In this document: positions 9,014 to 17,518 of the stretch, in pieces | Layout: each line of letters opens with the position of its first letter | Numbering within the stretch: position 1 is the first letter of the stretch | DNA from: Bradyrhizobium retamae | Lineage (GTDB): Bacteria; Pseudomonadota; Alphaproteobacteria; Rhizobiales; Xanthobacteraceae | Length of the DNA: 64,000 nt | Assembly (NCBI RefSeq): GCF_001440415.1 | Contig: NZ_LLYA01000001.1 | Location: forward strand, 1-64,000 | Direction: 5' to 3' | Notes under the pieces: model-generated | Seen by the model: the letters and a program-made list of their open reading frames with translations, nothing else | What the model was told of the DNA's origin: nothing | The model's database searches: none | Made by a program: the position numbers and the translations under genes

Positions 9014-9330
9014 TGAAAGCTTTGCCCCAGTTCAGGTTGAAGGCGCGAATTGAGCATTCGCGACGTTGTCGTAAGCAGCCTTGGAACTCACGGTTGATGG
9101 AAGATAGGATAGGGACAGGGTGCTGCGACGCAATACGGTTTCGCGGCGGCCCAATGTCACACAACGCTATCACACTGAATTACCGACGACTTTTCCGGAC
9201 TCACTTGATTGTGAGTCGGTTCCATTGCGTGTGGGCCGGGAACAAAGGGGCGGAACCTGCCGTTTCGCTGCATATGATTGCAGCAGATGACCGCGCGGGA
9301 GGCATCCGGCACGAATCGGTTAACGCCGGG
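9014..9330. other. Upstream region of the efflux operon
   Basis: No gene is visible. The region must contain the efflux promoter on the minus strand, but no clear -35/-10 pair or palindromic operator stands out. Confidence 0.4.
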
Positions 9331-9510
9331 TTAAGCCGCCGCCTTGAGCCGGTAATGGCTGGTGCCCCCGCTCGCTGCCACCGGCGTAACCGAACAGGCC
9401 TGCGGTGGGGAGCAGGAAACAGCGCCAGCGCCGCATCCACAGCGCGGTCTCTCCGCCATAAACCTTGCGAAGCACGCGCTCGAGTTCGTCGGCGAGCCAG
9501 CATCGTCGGG
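9331..9510 (-). pseudogene. Remnant of a cyclopropane-fatty-acid-synthase-like methyltransferase C-terminus
   Basis: Read on the minus strand, one frame gives DELERVLRKVYG, then GETALWMRRWRCFLLPTAG and LFGYAGGSER. A one-base shift then gives GTSHYRLKAAA before TAA at 9331. This is the pattern of the C-terminal end of COG2230 methyltransferases (VYG..., WW.RWR.FF.AC.LFGY..G.EW.VSHY). The shift lies in a G-run near 9365-9369. No upstream methyltransferase domain with its SAM-binding motifs is left. The call rests on memory of the family ending. Confidence 0.4.
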
Positions 9511-9899
9511 CAGCGGCACCCGCTCGGCGGTGCCCACGATCGCGGAGACGAAGCTTATGACCACTCCCTCCCTATTTGGCACGATCCTCTTCAAAAGACC
9601 GGTGCCCGCTATGGGCTAACGCGATCCTGCGGGTCGGATGATGCCGGCATCGGCCGCGGGAAGAACGGGCTGGTGCGCAACCGGCAGTCGCAATAGCGCC
9701 CTGCCTGGCGCTGGGCGGGCTCCTCATGAAAAATCCCGGTTGGACATCGAACCGTTCCAAAATACGCTGATGTCAAAGCCGAGTTTCGGGAAGAGGTTCC
9801 ACGGTCGGCCCGAAATCGCGGCTTGCAAGCTTTTTTCTCCAGCCCGCTGTGCCATATTGGCGCCAGCGCGGCTTTTCGTAACCGGATGACACCCCGCAA

Positions 9900-10895
9900 A
9901 TGCCTTCAGGCCCCTCCTCCCGCTCCGAAATGGAGATCGAGCTGAGCAAACTGTCCTCACCACGGATTTTCCTAGTGCGGATGCTCGTGTTCCTGGTGCT
10001 CTGCACGCTGGTCACGGTCGTGCTCTACAAGCAGATCACCGTGGCGTTCTTTGCCAATCCTGGACTTAACGCTCTGATCGGCGGGGTGCTCCTGATCGGC
10101 ATCATCCTGTCATTCCGGCAGGTGGTTCGGCTCTATCCGGAGGTGGCCTGGGTCAACAGTTTCCGCATCGCCGATCCGGGGCTCGCGATCGACCGGCGCC
10201 CGACCCTGCTGGCGCCGATGGCGGCAATTCTCGGCGGCGAGCGTACCGGGCGAATGACGATATCGCAGCAGACCATGCGGCACTTGCTGGATTCGATTGC
10301 GACGCGGCTGGACGAAGCCCGTGATATTTCCCGCTACATGACGGGCTTATTGGTCTTCCTCGGCCTGCTTGGCACCTTCTGGGGCCTGATCGAAACCGTC
10401 GGTTCCGTCGGCAAGGTGATCGACGGCCTGAAAGTCGGCGGCGATGCCGGCTCGCTGTTCGACACCCTCAAAGAGGGGTTGGCCGCGCCGCTCGGCGGCA
10501 TGGGTATTTCGTTCTCGTCCTCGCTGTTCGGCCTCGCGGGCTCCCTGATCCTGGGCTTTCTCGACCTGCAGTCGAGCCAGGCGCAGAACCGCTTCTATAC
10601 CGACCTTGAAGACTGGCTCGCCTCCACCGTGCGCGAATATGGCGATGGCAGTTCCGGGATCGGCGGCGAACTGCAGCACGCAATGGAACGTATCCGCGCA
10701 GTGGTGGAAGAGAGCGGCGGCAGCCGCAACACCACGGCGGCGATGGCCAATCTGGCCGAGGCGATCCAGGGCCTGGTTGCGCATATGCGTACCGAACAGC
10801 AGATGATCCGCGAATGGGCCGACGGCCAGGGCGAACAAAACCGCGAGATCAAGAAGCTCCTGGAGCGGATCGCCAGACAGCCCGAGAAGAGCTGA
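9900..10895 (+). CDS. MotA/TolQ/ExbB-like proton-channel protein
   Basis: A 331-residue inner-membrane protein. Hydrophobic segments lie at ~residues 25-45 and 55-75, then a third pair after LTGLLVFLGLLGTFWGLI (near residue 145-165) and GISFSSSLFGLAGSLILGF (near 200-220). The third and fourth segments match the MotA/TolQ/ExbB core, in which GTFWGL and the small-residue-rich last helix line the ion path. The C-terminal ~100 residues are cytoplasmic and helical. An ATG at 9930 is an alternative start. It is followed 144 bases later by an OmpA/MotB-like gene, so the two probably form a stator-like complex. The work it drives is unknown; no flagellar genes are nearby. Confidence 0.85.
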   Translation: MPSGPSSRSEMEIELSKLSSPRIFLVRMLVFLVLCTLVTVVLYKQITVAFFANPGLNALIGGVLLIGIILSFRQVVRLYPEVAWVNSFRIADPGLAIDRRPTLLAPMAAILGGERTGRMTISQQTMRHLLDSIATRLDEARDISRYMTGLLVFLGLLGTFWGLIETVGSVGKVIDGLKVGGDAGSLFDTLKEGLAAPLGGMGISFSSSLFGLAGSLILGFLDLQSSQAQNRFYTDLEDWLASTVREYGDGSSGIGGELQHAMERIRAVVEESGGSRNTTAAMANLAEAIQGLVAHMRTEQQMIREWADGQGEQNREIKKLLERIARQPEKS

Positions 10896-10905
10896 AGTGG
10901 AAAGT

Positions 10906-11022
10906 TCGTGTCCCGGACGCGGCGCAGCACGCAAGTGATGCGACGCAGAGTCGGGACCCATGCAAGCACTCTAGGTTCCGGCACTGCGGAGCGGCGTTGC
11001 ACGCCGCACCGCGTCCGGGACA
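10906..11022. repeat. Dispersed palindromic repeat (GTCCCGGACGCG family)
   Basis: The ends are inverted: TGTCCCGGACGCG at the left and CGCGTCCGGGACA at the right, with internal GC-rich hairpins. A related copy is at 16007-16080. It sits between the channel and OmpA genes and could form an mRNA hairpin that separates their expression. Confidence 0.65.
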
Positions 11023-11039
11023 GATACCGGAGACAATAA

Positions 11040-12065
11040 ATGGCCCTCGCCCGTGCCCGCCGCAGTGAATCCGGTTTCAACTATTGGCCGGGCTTCGTCG
11101 ACGCGCTGTCGACGCTGGTGCTGTCGATCGTGTTCCTGCTGTCGGTGTTTTTGGTGGTGCAGTTCTTCCTGTCGCAGGAGGTTACTGGCAAGGACAAGGC
11201 GCTCGAACAACTCAACGCCAAGATCGCACAGCTCAACGACCTGCTGTCGCTGGAAAAGCTCGGCAAGATCACGCTCGACGATCAGCTCGCGCAGTTGCGC
11301 GCCGGCCTCGCCGCCGCGGAAGGCGAACGCGACCGCATCAAGGGGCTTTACGAGGGGTTGTCCGGTGCCGGCGACGCCCAGGGCCGCGCCAACGAGCTCA
11401 ACAAGGCGCTCGAATCCGAAAAGGCGGTGACCTCGCGCGCGCTCGCCCAGATCGAGGTGCTGAACCAGCAGATCAGCGCGCTGCGCCGCCAGCTTGCGGC
11501 GCTCGAGGAAGCGCTGGAAGCCTCCGAAAAGCGTGACAAGGAATCGCAGGGGCGGATTGCCGATCTCGGCCAGCGCCTGAACGTCGCGCTGGCGCAACGC
11601 GTGCAGGAATTATCGCGCTACCGTTCGGAATTCTTCGGCCGCCTACGCGCCATTCTGGGCAATCGCCCCGATGTCCGCATCGTCGGCGACCGTTTCGTAT
11701 TCCAGTCGGAAGTCTTTTTCGATACCGGCCAGGCGGTGCTGCTCCCCGAAGGCCGCTCCGAACTCGACAAACTCGCCACCGCGCTGATCGATCTGGACAA
11801 GCAGATACCGAGCGAGATCGGCTGGGTGCTGCGGGTCGATGGCCACACCGACATGCGGCCGATCAACTCGCCGCTGTTCAAGTCGAACTGGGAATTGTCG
11901 TCGGCGCGCGCCATCTCCGTGGTACAATATCTGGTTTTCCTCGGTGTTCCCGCGCAACGGCTGGTCGCCGCCGGCTTTGCCGAGTTCCAGCCGCTCGATT
12001 CAGCGCCCAACGAAGACGCCTACAAGCGCAACCGCCGCATCGAACTGAAGCTGACGGAACGGTAG
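11040..12065 (+). CDS. OmpA/MotB-like peptidoglycan-binding protein
   Basis: A 341-residue protein with MotB-like topology: a short cytoplasmic N-terminus with FNYWPGFVDALSTLVL, one transmembrane helix (~residues 22-46), a long coiled coil rich in Leu, Glu and Gln (~50-190), and a C-terminal OmpA domain (~205-341). The peptidoglycan-binding signature is present as VDGHTDMRPINS and NWELSSARAISVVQYL. It should anchor the upstream MotA-like channel to peptidoglycan. The final TAG shares its G with the GTG start of the next gene. GGAG precedes the ATG. Confidence 0.88.
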   Translation: MALARARRSESGFNYWPGFVDALSTLVLSIVFLLSVFLVVQFFLSQEVTGKDKALEQLNAKIAQLNDLLSLEKLGKITLDDQLAQLRAGLAAAEGERDRIKGLYEGLSGAGDAQGRANELNKALESEKAVTSRALAQIEVLNQQISALRRQLAALEEALEASEKRDKESQGRIADLGQRLNVALAQRVQELSRYRSEFFGRLRAILGNRPDVRIVGDRFVFQSEVFFDTGQAVLLPEGRSELDKLATALIDLDKQIPSEIGWVLRVDGHTDMRPINSPLFKSNWELSSARAISVVQYLVFLGVPAQRLVAAGFAEFQPLDSAPNEDAYKRNRRIELKLTER

Positions 12066-12511
12066 TGGGATATCACACCCGCCTCTACCGTGCAGATGAT
12101 GAAGCAGCGGCAATTGAGCTGTGGCATCGCACTTGGCAACAGGCGTATCCCGAGATCGACTTCACCTCACGGCTGGAATGGTGGCGCGGTCGCTGGCGCA
12201 ACGATCTCGTACCGAAAGCCGAGATTGTGGTCGCGGAACAGGAGGCCGGCGCGCTGGTCGGTTTTGTCACCGTCGATCGCGAAGGCTATCTCGACCAGCT
12301 TGTGGTTGCGCCAGAACACTGGGGCTCCGGCGTCGCTCACCTGTTGGTCGAAGAGGTCAAGCGCATCTCGCCGAAGGGGGTCACGCTACTCGTCAATAAG
12401 GACAACGCCCGCGCGATCCGCTTCTACGAGCGCAACGGGTTTGAACATGCCGGCGAGGATGTGAATCCGACCTCGGGCCGGCCGGTGTTGAAGATGGAAT
12501 GGAAGGCATAA
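12065..12511 (+). CDS. GNAT-family N-acetyltransferase
   Basis: A 148-residue acetyltransferase starting at a GTG that overlaps the preceding stop by one base, so it is translationally coupled to the channel/OmpA pair. It shows the GNAT pattern: strand FVTVDREGYLDQLVVAPEHWG, the acetyl-CoA loop GSGVAHLLVEEV and the NKDNARAIRFYERNGF motif B end. The substrate is unknown. The tight coupling suggests work with the envelope complex, but genome-wide this may be coincidental. GNAT members also acetylate antibiotics or ribosomal proteins. Confidence 0.85.
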   Translation: MGYHTRLYRADDEAAAIELWHRTWQQAYPEIDFTSRLEWWRGRWRNDLVPKAEIVVAEQEAGALVGFVTVDREGYLDQLVVAPEHWGSGVAHLLVEEVKRISPKGVTLLVNKDNARAIRFYERNGFEHAGEDVNPTSGRPVLKMEWKA

Positions 12512-12529
12512 CACCCTCACCCAGCCCGA

Positions 12530-12668
12530 CAGCGTCATACCCTGCGCATGCGGGATATCCAGTACGCCGCGGCTTCTCAGCTTGATCACTGACGTCTCTG
12601 GAAGATTGGGTCACCCAGCGGAGTCTGTCATCGGGCGCATTCGCGCGACCCGTTGGGTGACAACAGTT
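12530..12668. repeat. Dispersed intergenic repeat (GTCAT...GCGCATGCGGG family)
   Basis: The sequence AGCGTCATACCCTGCGCATGCGGGATATCCAGTACG split across 12531-12566, then TGACGTCTCTGGAAGATTGGGTC and the inverted closing half ending GGGTGACAACAG, matches a mosaic repeat that I recognise from Bradyrhizobium intergenic regions. It lies between convergent genes and may act as a bidirectional terminator. Confidence 0.55.
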
Positions 12669-12680
12669 CCCACTGATCGG

Positions 12681-14534
12681 CTACGCGCCCTCGAACTGCA
12701 GCCGCGCCAATCGCGCGTATAGCCCGTTCGCCGCGACCAGCTCCGCACGCGTGCCCTGTTCGACGATCCTGCCCTGGTCCATCACCATGATGCGGTCGCA
12801 GGAGAGCACGGTGGCGAGGCGATGCGCGATGACGAGCGTGGTGCGATGGCGCATCAGTTCTTCCAGCGCGGTCTGCACCAGCGTCTCGCTTTCGGCATCG
12901 AGCGCTGACGTCGCTTCGTCGAGCAGCAGTAGCGGCGCGTCACGCAGGATCGCACGCGCGATCGCGATGCGCTGGCGCTGGCCGCCGGACAGCGTCACGC
13001 CGCGCTCGCCGAGTTGCGCCTCGAAGCCGCCGGGCAGCTTGCGCAGGAATTCGGTGGCGTGCGCGAGATCGGCGGCGCGCTCGACCTCGGCGTCGGTGGC
13101 GTCGGGCCGGCCGAAGCGGATATTTTCGCGCGCCGTGGCCGCAAACACCACCGAATCCTGTGGCACCAGCGCAATCCGCGAGCGCACGTCAAGTGGATCC
13201 GCCGATTTGACCGGCACGCCGTCGAGCGAGATCGTGCCCTGGGCCGGATCGTAGAACCGCAGCAGGAGGTGAAACAGCGTGCTCTTGCCCGCACCCGAGG
13301 GACCCACGATCGCGACCTTCTCGCCGGCCCTGACCGAGAGCGAAACATCGTCGACCGCGAGCACATCCGGCCGCGCGGGATAGGCAAAGCTGACGTTCTC
13401 GAACCCGACGTCGCCACGCGCAGGCCGCGGCAGCGCGACGGGCTGCGGCGGGGCCGTGATCTGCGACTTGACCCGAAGAATCTCGAACAGCCGCTCGGCG
13501 GCACCGGAGGCGGCCGAGACTTCGCCCCATACCTCGCTAAGCTGTCCGAGACCGGCGGCGGCGAACGCCGCATACAGCACGAATTGACCGAGCCGGCCCG
13601 GCGTGATCTGGCCGGTCAGCACGTCGTGCGAGCCGACCCAGAGGATCGCCACTACGCTGGAGAACACGATGAAGATGATGATCAGCGTCAGCACCGCGCG
13701 CGCCCGCGTCGAACTGCGCGCCGCCTCATAGGCCTGTTCGACATCGCCGCCGAAGCGGGCGGTGGCCATCCGCTCGCTGGTATAGGCCTGCACGGTCCTG
13801 ATCGCGCCGACCAGCTCGGAAGCGTACGCGCTGGCGTCCGCCAGCGTATCCTGCGCGTTGCGCGACAGCCGCCGCACCCAGCGGCCGAAGGCGACCAGCG
13901 GGATCACGATCACGGGGATTGCCAGCAGCACGAAGCCTGAAAGCTTGGGGCTCGTGATCACCATCATGGTGGCGGCGCCGATGAACAGCATCATGTTGCG
14001 CAGCGCGATGGATACCGAGGCGCCGACCGCGGACTTGATCTGGGTGGTGTCGGCCGTCAGCCGCGACACCAACTCGCCCGAACGCGCGGAATCGAAAAAT
14101 GCGGGCGAGAGTGAGATCAGATGCGCGAACACGTCGCGCCTGACGTCGGCAACGATGCGCTCGCCGATCGTCATGACGAGGTAGTAACGCGACGCGCTGG
14201 CGGCGGCGAGCACCGCGACGACCGCAATCATGACGCTGAAATAGCTGTTGATAAGGGCGATGCCTTCGGGACTGAATCCGAAATCGATCATGCGCCGGAT
14301 CGCGATCGGCACGATCAGCGTGGTGATCGCCGCGACCGTCAACGAAATGAAAGCGAGCGCCGCGCGCCCGCGGTAGCGCGCGACATAGGGCGCGAGCGCC
14401 AGCAGCGGGCGCAGCCTGGCGCCGGTCCTGGCCGGCGATTGCGTCAACTGGCTCTCGATGAAGGCCTCTTCCTCGAGCAGGGCGTCACGCGGCGGCGTGC
14501 CGCGGGGGGCTTCAATCTGTTCCACTGCGCTCAT
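12681..14534 (-). CDS. ABC exporter half-transporter (membrane domain fused to ATPase)
   Basis: From the ATG at 14534 the product has 617 residues; an upstream in-frame start would add 24 unlikely residues. Residues ~50-340 form a six-helix ABC_membrane domain. The nucleotide-binding domain follows, with Walker [10 protein letters not shown], signature [14 protein letters not shown], Walker [13 protein letters not shown] and a switch His in IAHRLAT. The order and length match homodimeric ABCB/MsbA-like exporters that move lipids or hydrophobic compounds outward. Substrate is unknown. It is convergent with the GNAT gene and divergent from rpmE. Confidence 0.9.
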   Translation of the reverse strand: MSAVEQIEAPRGTPPRDALLEEEAFIESQLTQSPARTGARLRPLLALAPYVARYRGRAALAFISLTVAAITTLIVPIAIRRMIDFGFSPEGIALINSYFSVMIAVVAVLAAASASRYYLVMTIGERIVADVRRDVFAHLISLSPAFFDSARSGELVSRLTADTTQIKSAVGASVSIALRNMMLFIGAATMMVITSPKLSGFVLLAIPVIVIPLVAFGRWVRRLSRNAQDTLADASAYASELVGAIRTVQAYTSERMATARFGGDVEQAYEAARSSTRARAVLTLIIIFIVFSSVVAILWVGSHDVLTGQITPGRLGQFVLYAAFAAAGLGQLSEVWGEVSAASGAAERLFEILRVKSQITAPPQPVALPRPARGDVGFENVSFAYPARPDVLAVDDVSLSVRAGEKVAIVGPSGAGKSTLFHLLLRFYDPAQGTISLDGVPVKSADPLDVRSRIALVPQDSVVFAATARENIRFGRPDATDAEVERAADLAHATEFLRKLPGGFEAQLGERGVTLSGGQRQRIAIARAILRDAPLLLLDEATSALDAESETLVQTALEELMRHRTTLVIAHRLATVLSCDRIMVMDQGRIVEQGTRAELVAANGLYARLARLQFEGA

Positions 14535-14624
14535 GAAATCCGACCCGTTTCTCTGCCCCCAGATAGGCCTCCACGGCCCCTTCTGGCAAATCCGGGAGAT
14601 TCCCAATCAGGACATATACGTAGC

Positions 14625-14653
14625 TTGTTTTGACAGGCTTCCTGAGCTATAGA
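14625..14653 (+). promoter_or_regulatory. Candidate rpmE promoter
   Basis: TTGTTT (14625-14630) and TATAGA (14648-14653) are separated by 17 bases, about 60 bases before the bL31 start. An overlapping TTGACA at 14630-14635 has a spacer too short for the same -10 box. Confidence 0.3.
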
Positions 14654-14714
14654 GCCGCCAAATCCCGTATCCCCTGACAGTTGAGACGGGCGCAGGCGCG
14701 CCGAAGGATATGCC

Positions 14715-14942
14715 ATGAAAGCCGAAATTCATCCGAATTACCATACGATTACGGTCGTGATGACCGACGGGACCGAGTACCAGACCCGCTCCACCTGGGG
14801 TAAGGAAGGCGACAAGCTGAACCTCGATATCGATCCCAAGTCGCACCCGGCCTGGACCGGCGGCTCGCAGCAGATCCTCGACCGCGGCGGCCGAGTGTCG
14901 CGCTTCCAGAAGAAGTTTTCGGGCTTCCTCAAGAAGGACTGA
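14715..14942 (+). CDS. rpmE: 50S ribosomal protein bL31
   Basis: A 75-residue protein with the bL31 signatures [19 protein letters not shown] at the start and [27 protein letters not shown] in the C-terminal half, ending in a Lys-rich tail. The paired CxxC zinc ligands of the C+ form are absent, so this is the zinc-independent form used by alphaproteobacteria. It binds at the interface of the large and small ribosomal subunits. It is a single-gene unit ended by a strong terminator 35 bases downstream. The upstream ABC exporter gene is transcribed divergently. Confidence 0.97.
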   Translation: MKAEIHPNYHTITVVMTDGTEYQTRSTWGKEGDKLNLDIDPKSHPAWTGGSQQILDRGGRVSRFQKKFSGFLKKD

Positions 14943-14977
14943 GGGGTCTTTGGGCCGTTCCGTACCCATCAGAAGTG

Positions 14978-15010
14978 AAAAACGCCCTGGCAAGCCGGGG
15001 CGTTTTTGTT
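14978..15010 (+). terminator. Rho-independent terminator of rpmE
   Basis: AAAAACGCCC (14978-14987) and GGGCGTTTTT (14998-15007) form a perfect ten-base stem with a ten-base loop, and the right arm ends in the T-tract. Confidence 0.88.
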
Positions 15011-15027
15011 TGGCACGATTCTATCCC

Positions 15028-15105
15028 CGTCATTGCGAGCGCAGCGAAGCAATCCACGCCTCCACGTGCGGAGCTATGGATTGCTTCGCTGCGCTCGCAA
15101 TGACG
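15028..15105. repeat. Large perfect inverted repeat (CGTCATTGCGAGCGCAGCG family)
   Basis: Two 29-base arms, 15028-15056 and 15077-15105, are exact reverse complements around a 20-base loop. This is a common dispersed palindrome in Bradyrhizobium and Rhodopseudomonas intergenic DNA. It lies between two convergent genes, rpmE and rcdA. Confidence 0.85.
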
Positions 15106-15124
15106 GCGGAGAGAGTTTGCGGAC

Positions 15125-15637
15125 CTACTGCTCGAACGCCGCTTTCAACCTGTTGAGCTGCGGCACCAGCGGATTGCCGATCGGCGCACGTTCCGCGGGC
15201 GCCGCGTGGATCGAGATGTCGAGGCGACGGACCCGCGTCTGCAGGCTCATCGATCGCGCAATCAGATCCTGCAATTGCTGCGGGAGCTTCTCGATCATGT
15301 CCTCCGGCCCGGGATCGGCGGCCGTGAGCTTGACCTTGGTCTTTTCCCGATTGGCCTGGGTCAGCGTCATCTCGCCTTCCTTGACCGCGCGATGCAGCAA
15401 CAGCCATGACGCAAGCTGCATCAGGCGGGTGGTCAGGCGCATGCTTTCGGTTGCGTAAGTAAGGCTGACAGAACGTTCGAGCGCCTTGGCTTCGGTGCGG
15501 CCATCGCCATCGAGATAGGCGGCGGTTTCCTCGACCAGATCCATGCCTTCCCGGAAGAGAGTTCCGAACGCCGCCGAATTAGTCAGCCGCTCGCTGAACA
15601 GAACGAGCGCGGGTTCGCTTTGCGAACGGTCCGCCAT
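15125..15637 (-). CDS. rcdA: RcdA family protein (DUF1465), CtrA-degradation adaptor
   Basis: About 170 residues from the ATG at 15637; an in-frame ATG five codons upstream is less likely. The protein is all helical, with FSERLTNSAAFGTLFREGMDLVEETAAYLDG split over residues ~12-42 and ATESMRLTTRLMQLASWLLLHRAV across the middle, both typical of DUF1465. In Caulobacter the family member RcdA helps ClpXP bind and degrade the cell-cycle regulator CtrA. That role here is inferred from the family. The C-terminal ~35 residues are likely flexible, as in RcdA. No neighbour points to another role. Confidence 0.8.
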   Translation of the reverse strand: MADRSQSEPALVLFSERLTNSAAFGTLFREGMDLVEETAAYLDGDGRTEAKALERSVSLTYATESMRLTTRLMQLASWLLLHRAVKEGEMTLTQANREKTKVKLTAADPGPEDMIEKLPQQLQDLIARSMSLQTRVRRLDISIHAAPAERAPIGNPLVPQLNRLKAAFEQ

Positions 15638-15796
15638 GGTTAACGCCCTCACGCCACTATTTGCCCCAACCGGCTGTGAACCACCGGCTTATGATGAACA
15701 AATCATTGCTCGGGCGAAGTCGAGAGTCCAGCGGCAACCGGATTTATGGTTTCCAGCTCGTGGGAGCACAAAATAGCCGCGGAGAGCACAAAAAAG

Positions 15797-15820
15797 AGCC
15801 GCCGTTTCCGGCGGCTTTTG
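15797..15820. terminator. Orphan terminator-like hairpin
   Basis: AGCCGCCG (15797-15804) and CGGCGGCT (15809-15816) form an eight-base stem with a TTTC loop. A-run before and T-run after mean it could work on either strand. No gene is visible directly before it on the plus strand. Confidence 0.6.
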
Positions 15821-16006
15821 AAGTTGATAACAGGGAGGCGTCAAACAGAGTGGACAGGAGCCACTCGGTGTCCAAACGAGGACGATGACAGTCATAAAGG
15901 AGAAAGCTTAATCCTTCGTAAACGAGCGATTTTCTTCAGGGATTATTTGCCATGTGGGCCACTGGCCGAGTTTTGTAATTGCAATCGTTTGGAGAGTAGC
16001 GGGTCT

Positions 16007-16080
16007 CGTGCCCCGGAACGAAAGCGTGGGTCCCGGCACTGGAGCAGCGCCAAGGGCGATGCACCGCGTCCGGGACACGA
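16007..16080. repeat. Dispersed palindromic repeat, second copy of the GTCCCGGACGCG family
   Basis: Starts CGTGCCCCGGAACG and ends GCACCGCGTCCGGGACACG, with the internal GTGGGTCCCGGCACT segment resembling GAGTCGGGACCC in the 10906-11022 copy. It directly abuts the stop end of the DUF1192 gene. Confidence 0.6.
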
Positions 16081-16087
16081 GATCCTC

Positions 16088-16279
16088 TCACGTCTTGAAG
16101 AAGCTGTTCGCGGCATCCTTCGATGCGCGCTTCTTGGTGACCGCTTCTTGCAGCCGCGCGACTTCCGAATTCAAGAGCTCAATCCGCTCCGTCAATTCCT
16201 CGACCGACAGGAGCGACAGGTCCTGGCCGATCTCGTGGGTAATCTTCCTCCGCGGTTTGTCGTCATCCTCGATCGACAT
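16088..16279 (-). CDS. DUF1192 family protein
   Basis: A 63-residue protein that matches DUF1192 over its whole length: an acidic start with MSIEDDDKPRRK, then IGQDLSLLSVEELTERIELL, where the S-V-E-E-L-x-x-R-I motif is the hallmark, and a coiled coil EVARLQEAVTKKRASK. The C-terminus SFFKT is usual for rhizobial members. It is small, acidic and probably a coiled-coil dimer. No function is known. It is divergent from the quinone oxidoreductase gene, about 120 bases apart, and the family is often found in that neighbourhood. Confidence 0.85.
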   Translation of the reverse strand: MSIEDDDKPRRKITHEIGQDLSLLSVEELTERIELLNSEVARLQEAVTKKRASKDAANSFFKT

Positions 16280-16398
16280 GCGCTTCCTCCTTCCGCCGGT
16301 TCGTAACGGCTTGCTGATCCCTCAAGCGGTTGCCAGCCGCAACCGGGCTGGCTAATCAGGGGCCGCCTTCAATTCTCAGCCTTTCACAAGGACAAATC

Positions 16399-17397
16399 AT
16401 GTCAAAGCTGCCCGCGCAAATGACCGTCATCGGCATCAGCAAGCCAGGCGGCCCCGACGTGCTGTTGCCCGAAACCCGCAGCGTTCCAGCGCCCGGCCCA
16501 GGCGAAATCCTGGTCAAGGTGATGGCGGCGGGTGTCAACCGCCCCGACGTTGCGCAGCGTTCCGGCGCCTACCCGCCGCCGCCCGGCGCCAGCGACCTGC
16601 CCGGCCTTGAAATCGCGGGCGAAGTGGTGGCGCTTGGCGAAGGCGCCACAAAGCACAAGCTCGGCGACAAGGTGATGTCGCTGGTCGCGGGCGGTGGCTA
16701 TGCCCAGTATTGCATTGCGCAAGACGCGCAGGCGATGGCGGTGCCGCCGTCGCTGTCGATCCAGGAAGCCGGCGCGATCCCGGAAACGCTGATGACCGTC
16801 TGGCACAATGTGTTCGAGCGCGGCGGGCTCAAGCCCGGCGAAACGCTTCTGATCCACGGCGGCTCGTCCGGCATCGGCACCATGGCGATCCAGCTTGCGA
16901 AAGCGTTCGGCTCCAAGGTGCTCGTGACCGTCGGCTCTCAGAACAAGATCGACGCCTGCCTCAAGCTCGGCGCCGACCGCGCGATCAATTACAAGACCGA
17001 AGACTTCGTCGCCGTGGTCAAGGCCGAGACCAACAATGTCGGCGCCAACCTGATCCTCGACATGGTCGCCGGCGACTATGTCGATCGCAACTATGACGCT
17101 GCTGCGGTCGACGGCCGTATCGTGCAGATCGCGACGCTCAACGGCCCCAAGGTTACCGTCAACATTGCCAAGGTGATGGTGAAGCGGCTGACCCATACCG
17201 GCTCCACGCTGCGCCCCCGTACTAATGCGGATAAGGCAGCGATGGTCGCTGCGATCGAGGCCAAGGTGATGCCGCTATTGCGCGAGGGACGTGTAAAACC
17301 GCTGATGGACAGCTCATTCCCGCTGGAAAAAGCGGCCGACGCGCACCGGCGGATGGAGACCTCCGCACATATTGGCAAAATTGTGTTGGCGGTCTAA
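16399..17397 (+). CDS. NAD(P)H:quinone oxidoreductase, zinc-independent MDR family (PIG3-like)
   Basis: A 332-residue protein from the ATG at 16399, which has AAGGA nine bases upstream; the open frame extends further left without one. The N-terminal GroES-like part has PGPGEILVKVMAAGVNRPDV, and the Rossmann part has LIHGGSSGIGTMAIQLAKAF. Metal-binding Cys/His ligands of classical alcohol dehydrogenases are missing, as in quinone reductases (Qor/TP53I3). It should reduce quinones or enones with NADPH. It reads toward the EAL-domain gene without an obvious terminator. Confidence 0.88.
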   Translation: MSKLPAQMTVIGISKPGGPDVLLPETRSVPAPGPGEILVKVMAAGVNRPDVAQRSGAYPPPPGASDLPGLEIAGEVVALGEGATKHKLGDKVMSLVAGGGYAQYCIAQDAQAMAVPPSLSIQEAGAIPETLMTVWHNVFERGGLKPGETLLIHGGSSGIGTMAIQLAKAFGSKVLVTVGSQNKIDACLKLGADRAINYKTEDFVAVVKAETNNVGANLILDMVAGDYVDRNYDAAAVDGRIVQIATLNGPKVTVNIAKVMVKRLTHTGSTLRPRTNADKAAMVAAIEAKVMPLLREGRVKPLMDSSFPLEKAADAHRRMETSAHIGKIVLAV

Positions 17398-17518
17398 CCG
17401 ATCGCGAGCGAAGCGCGGGTGGAAACCCTTTGATTTGCTTCGCTTTCATGTCATTTATCGCGGCAACGCCGACCCCGTTCGCTGGGCCGGGAGAATCGCT
17501 GGTCGCGGAGTACTGACA

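Larger units (their letters stand above)
15638..16087. other. Gene-free interval with a terminator and a dispersed repeat
   Basis: No gene is convincing in this 450-base stretch. It holds an eight-base GCCGCC-type hairpin (15797-15820) and the palindrome at 16007-16080. The promoter of rcdA should lie at its left end on the minus strand. Confidence 0.45.

Noticed and set aside
9900..12065. A Zorya-type anti-phage system, since ZorA and ZorB are MotA/MotB-like
   Set aside because: No ZorC/ZorD (or ZorE) helicase or nuclease gene follows; the neighbours are a GNAT gene and an ABC exporter. The channel protein also lacks the very long tail of ZorA.
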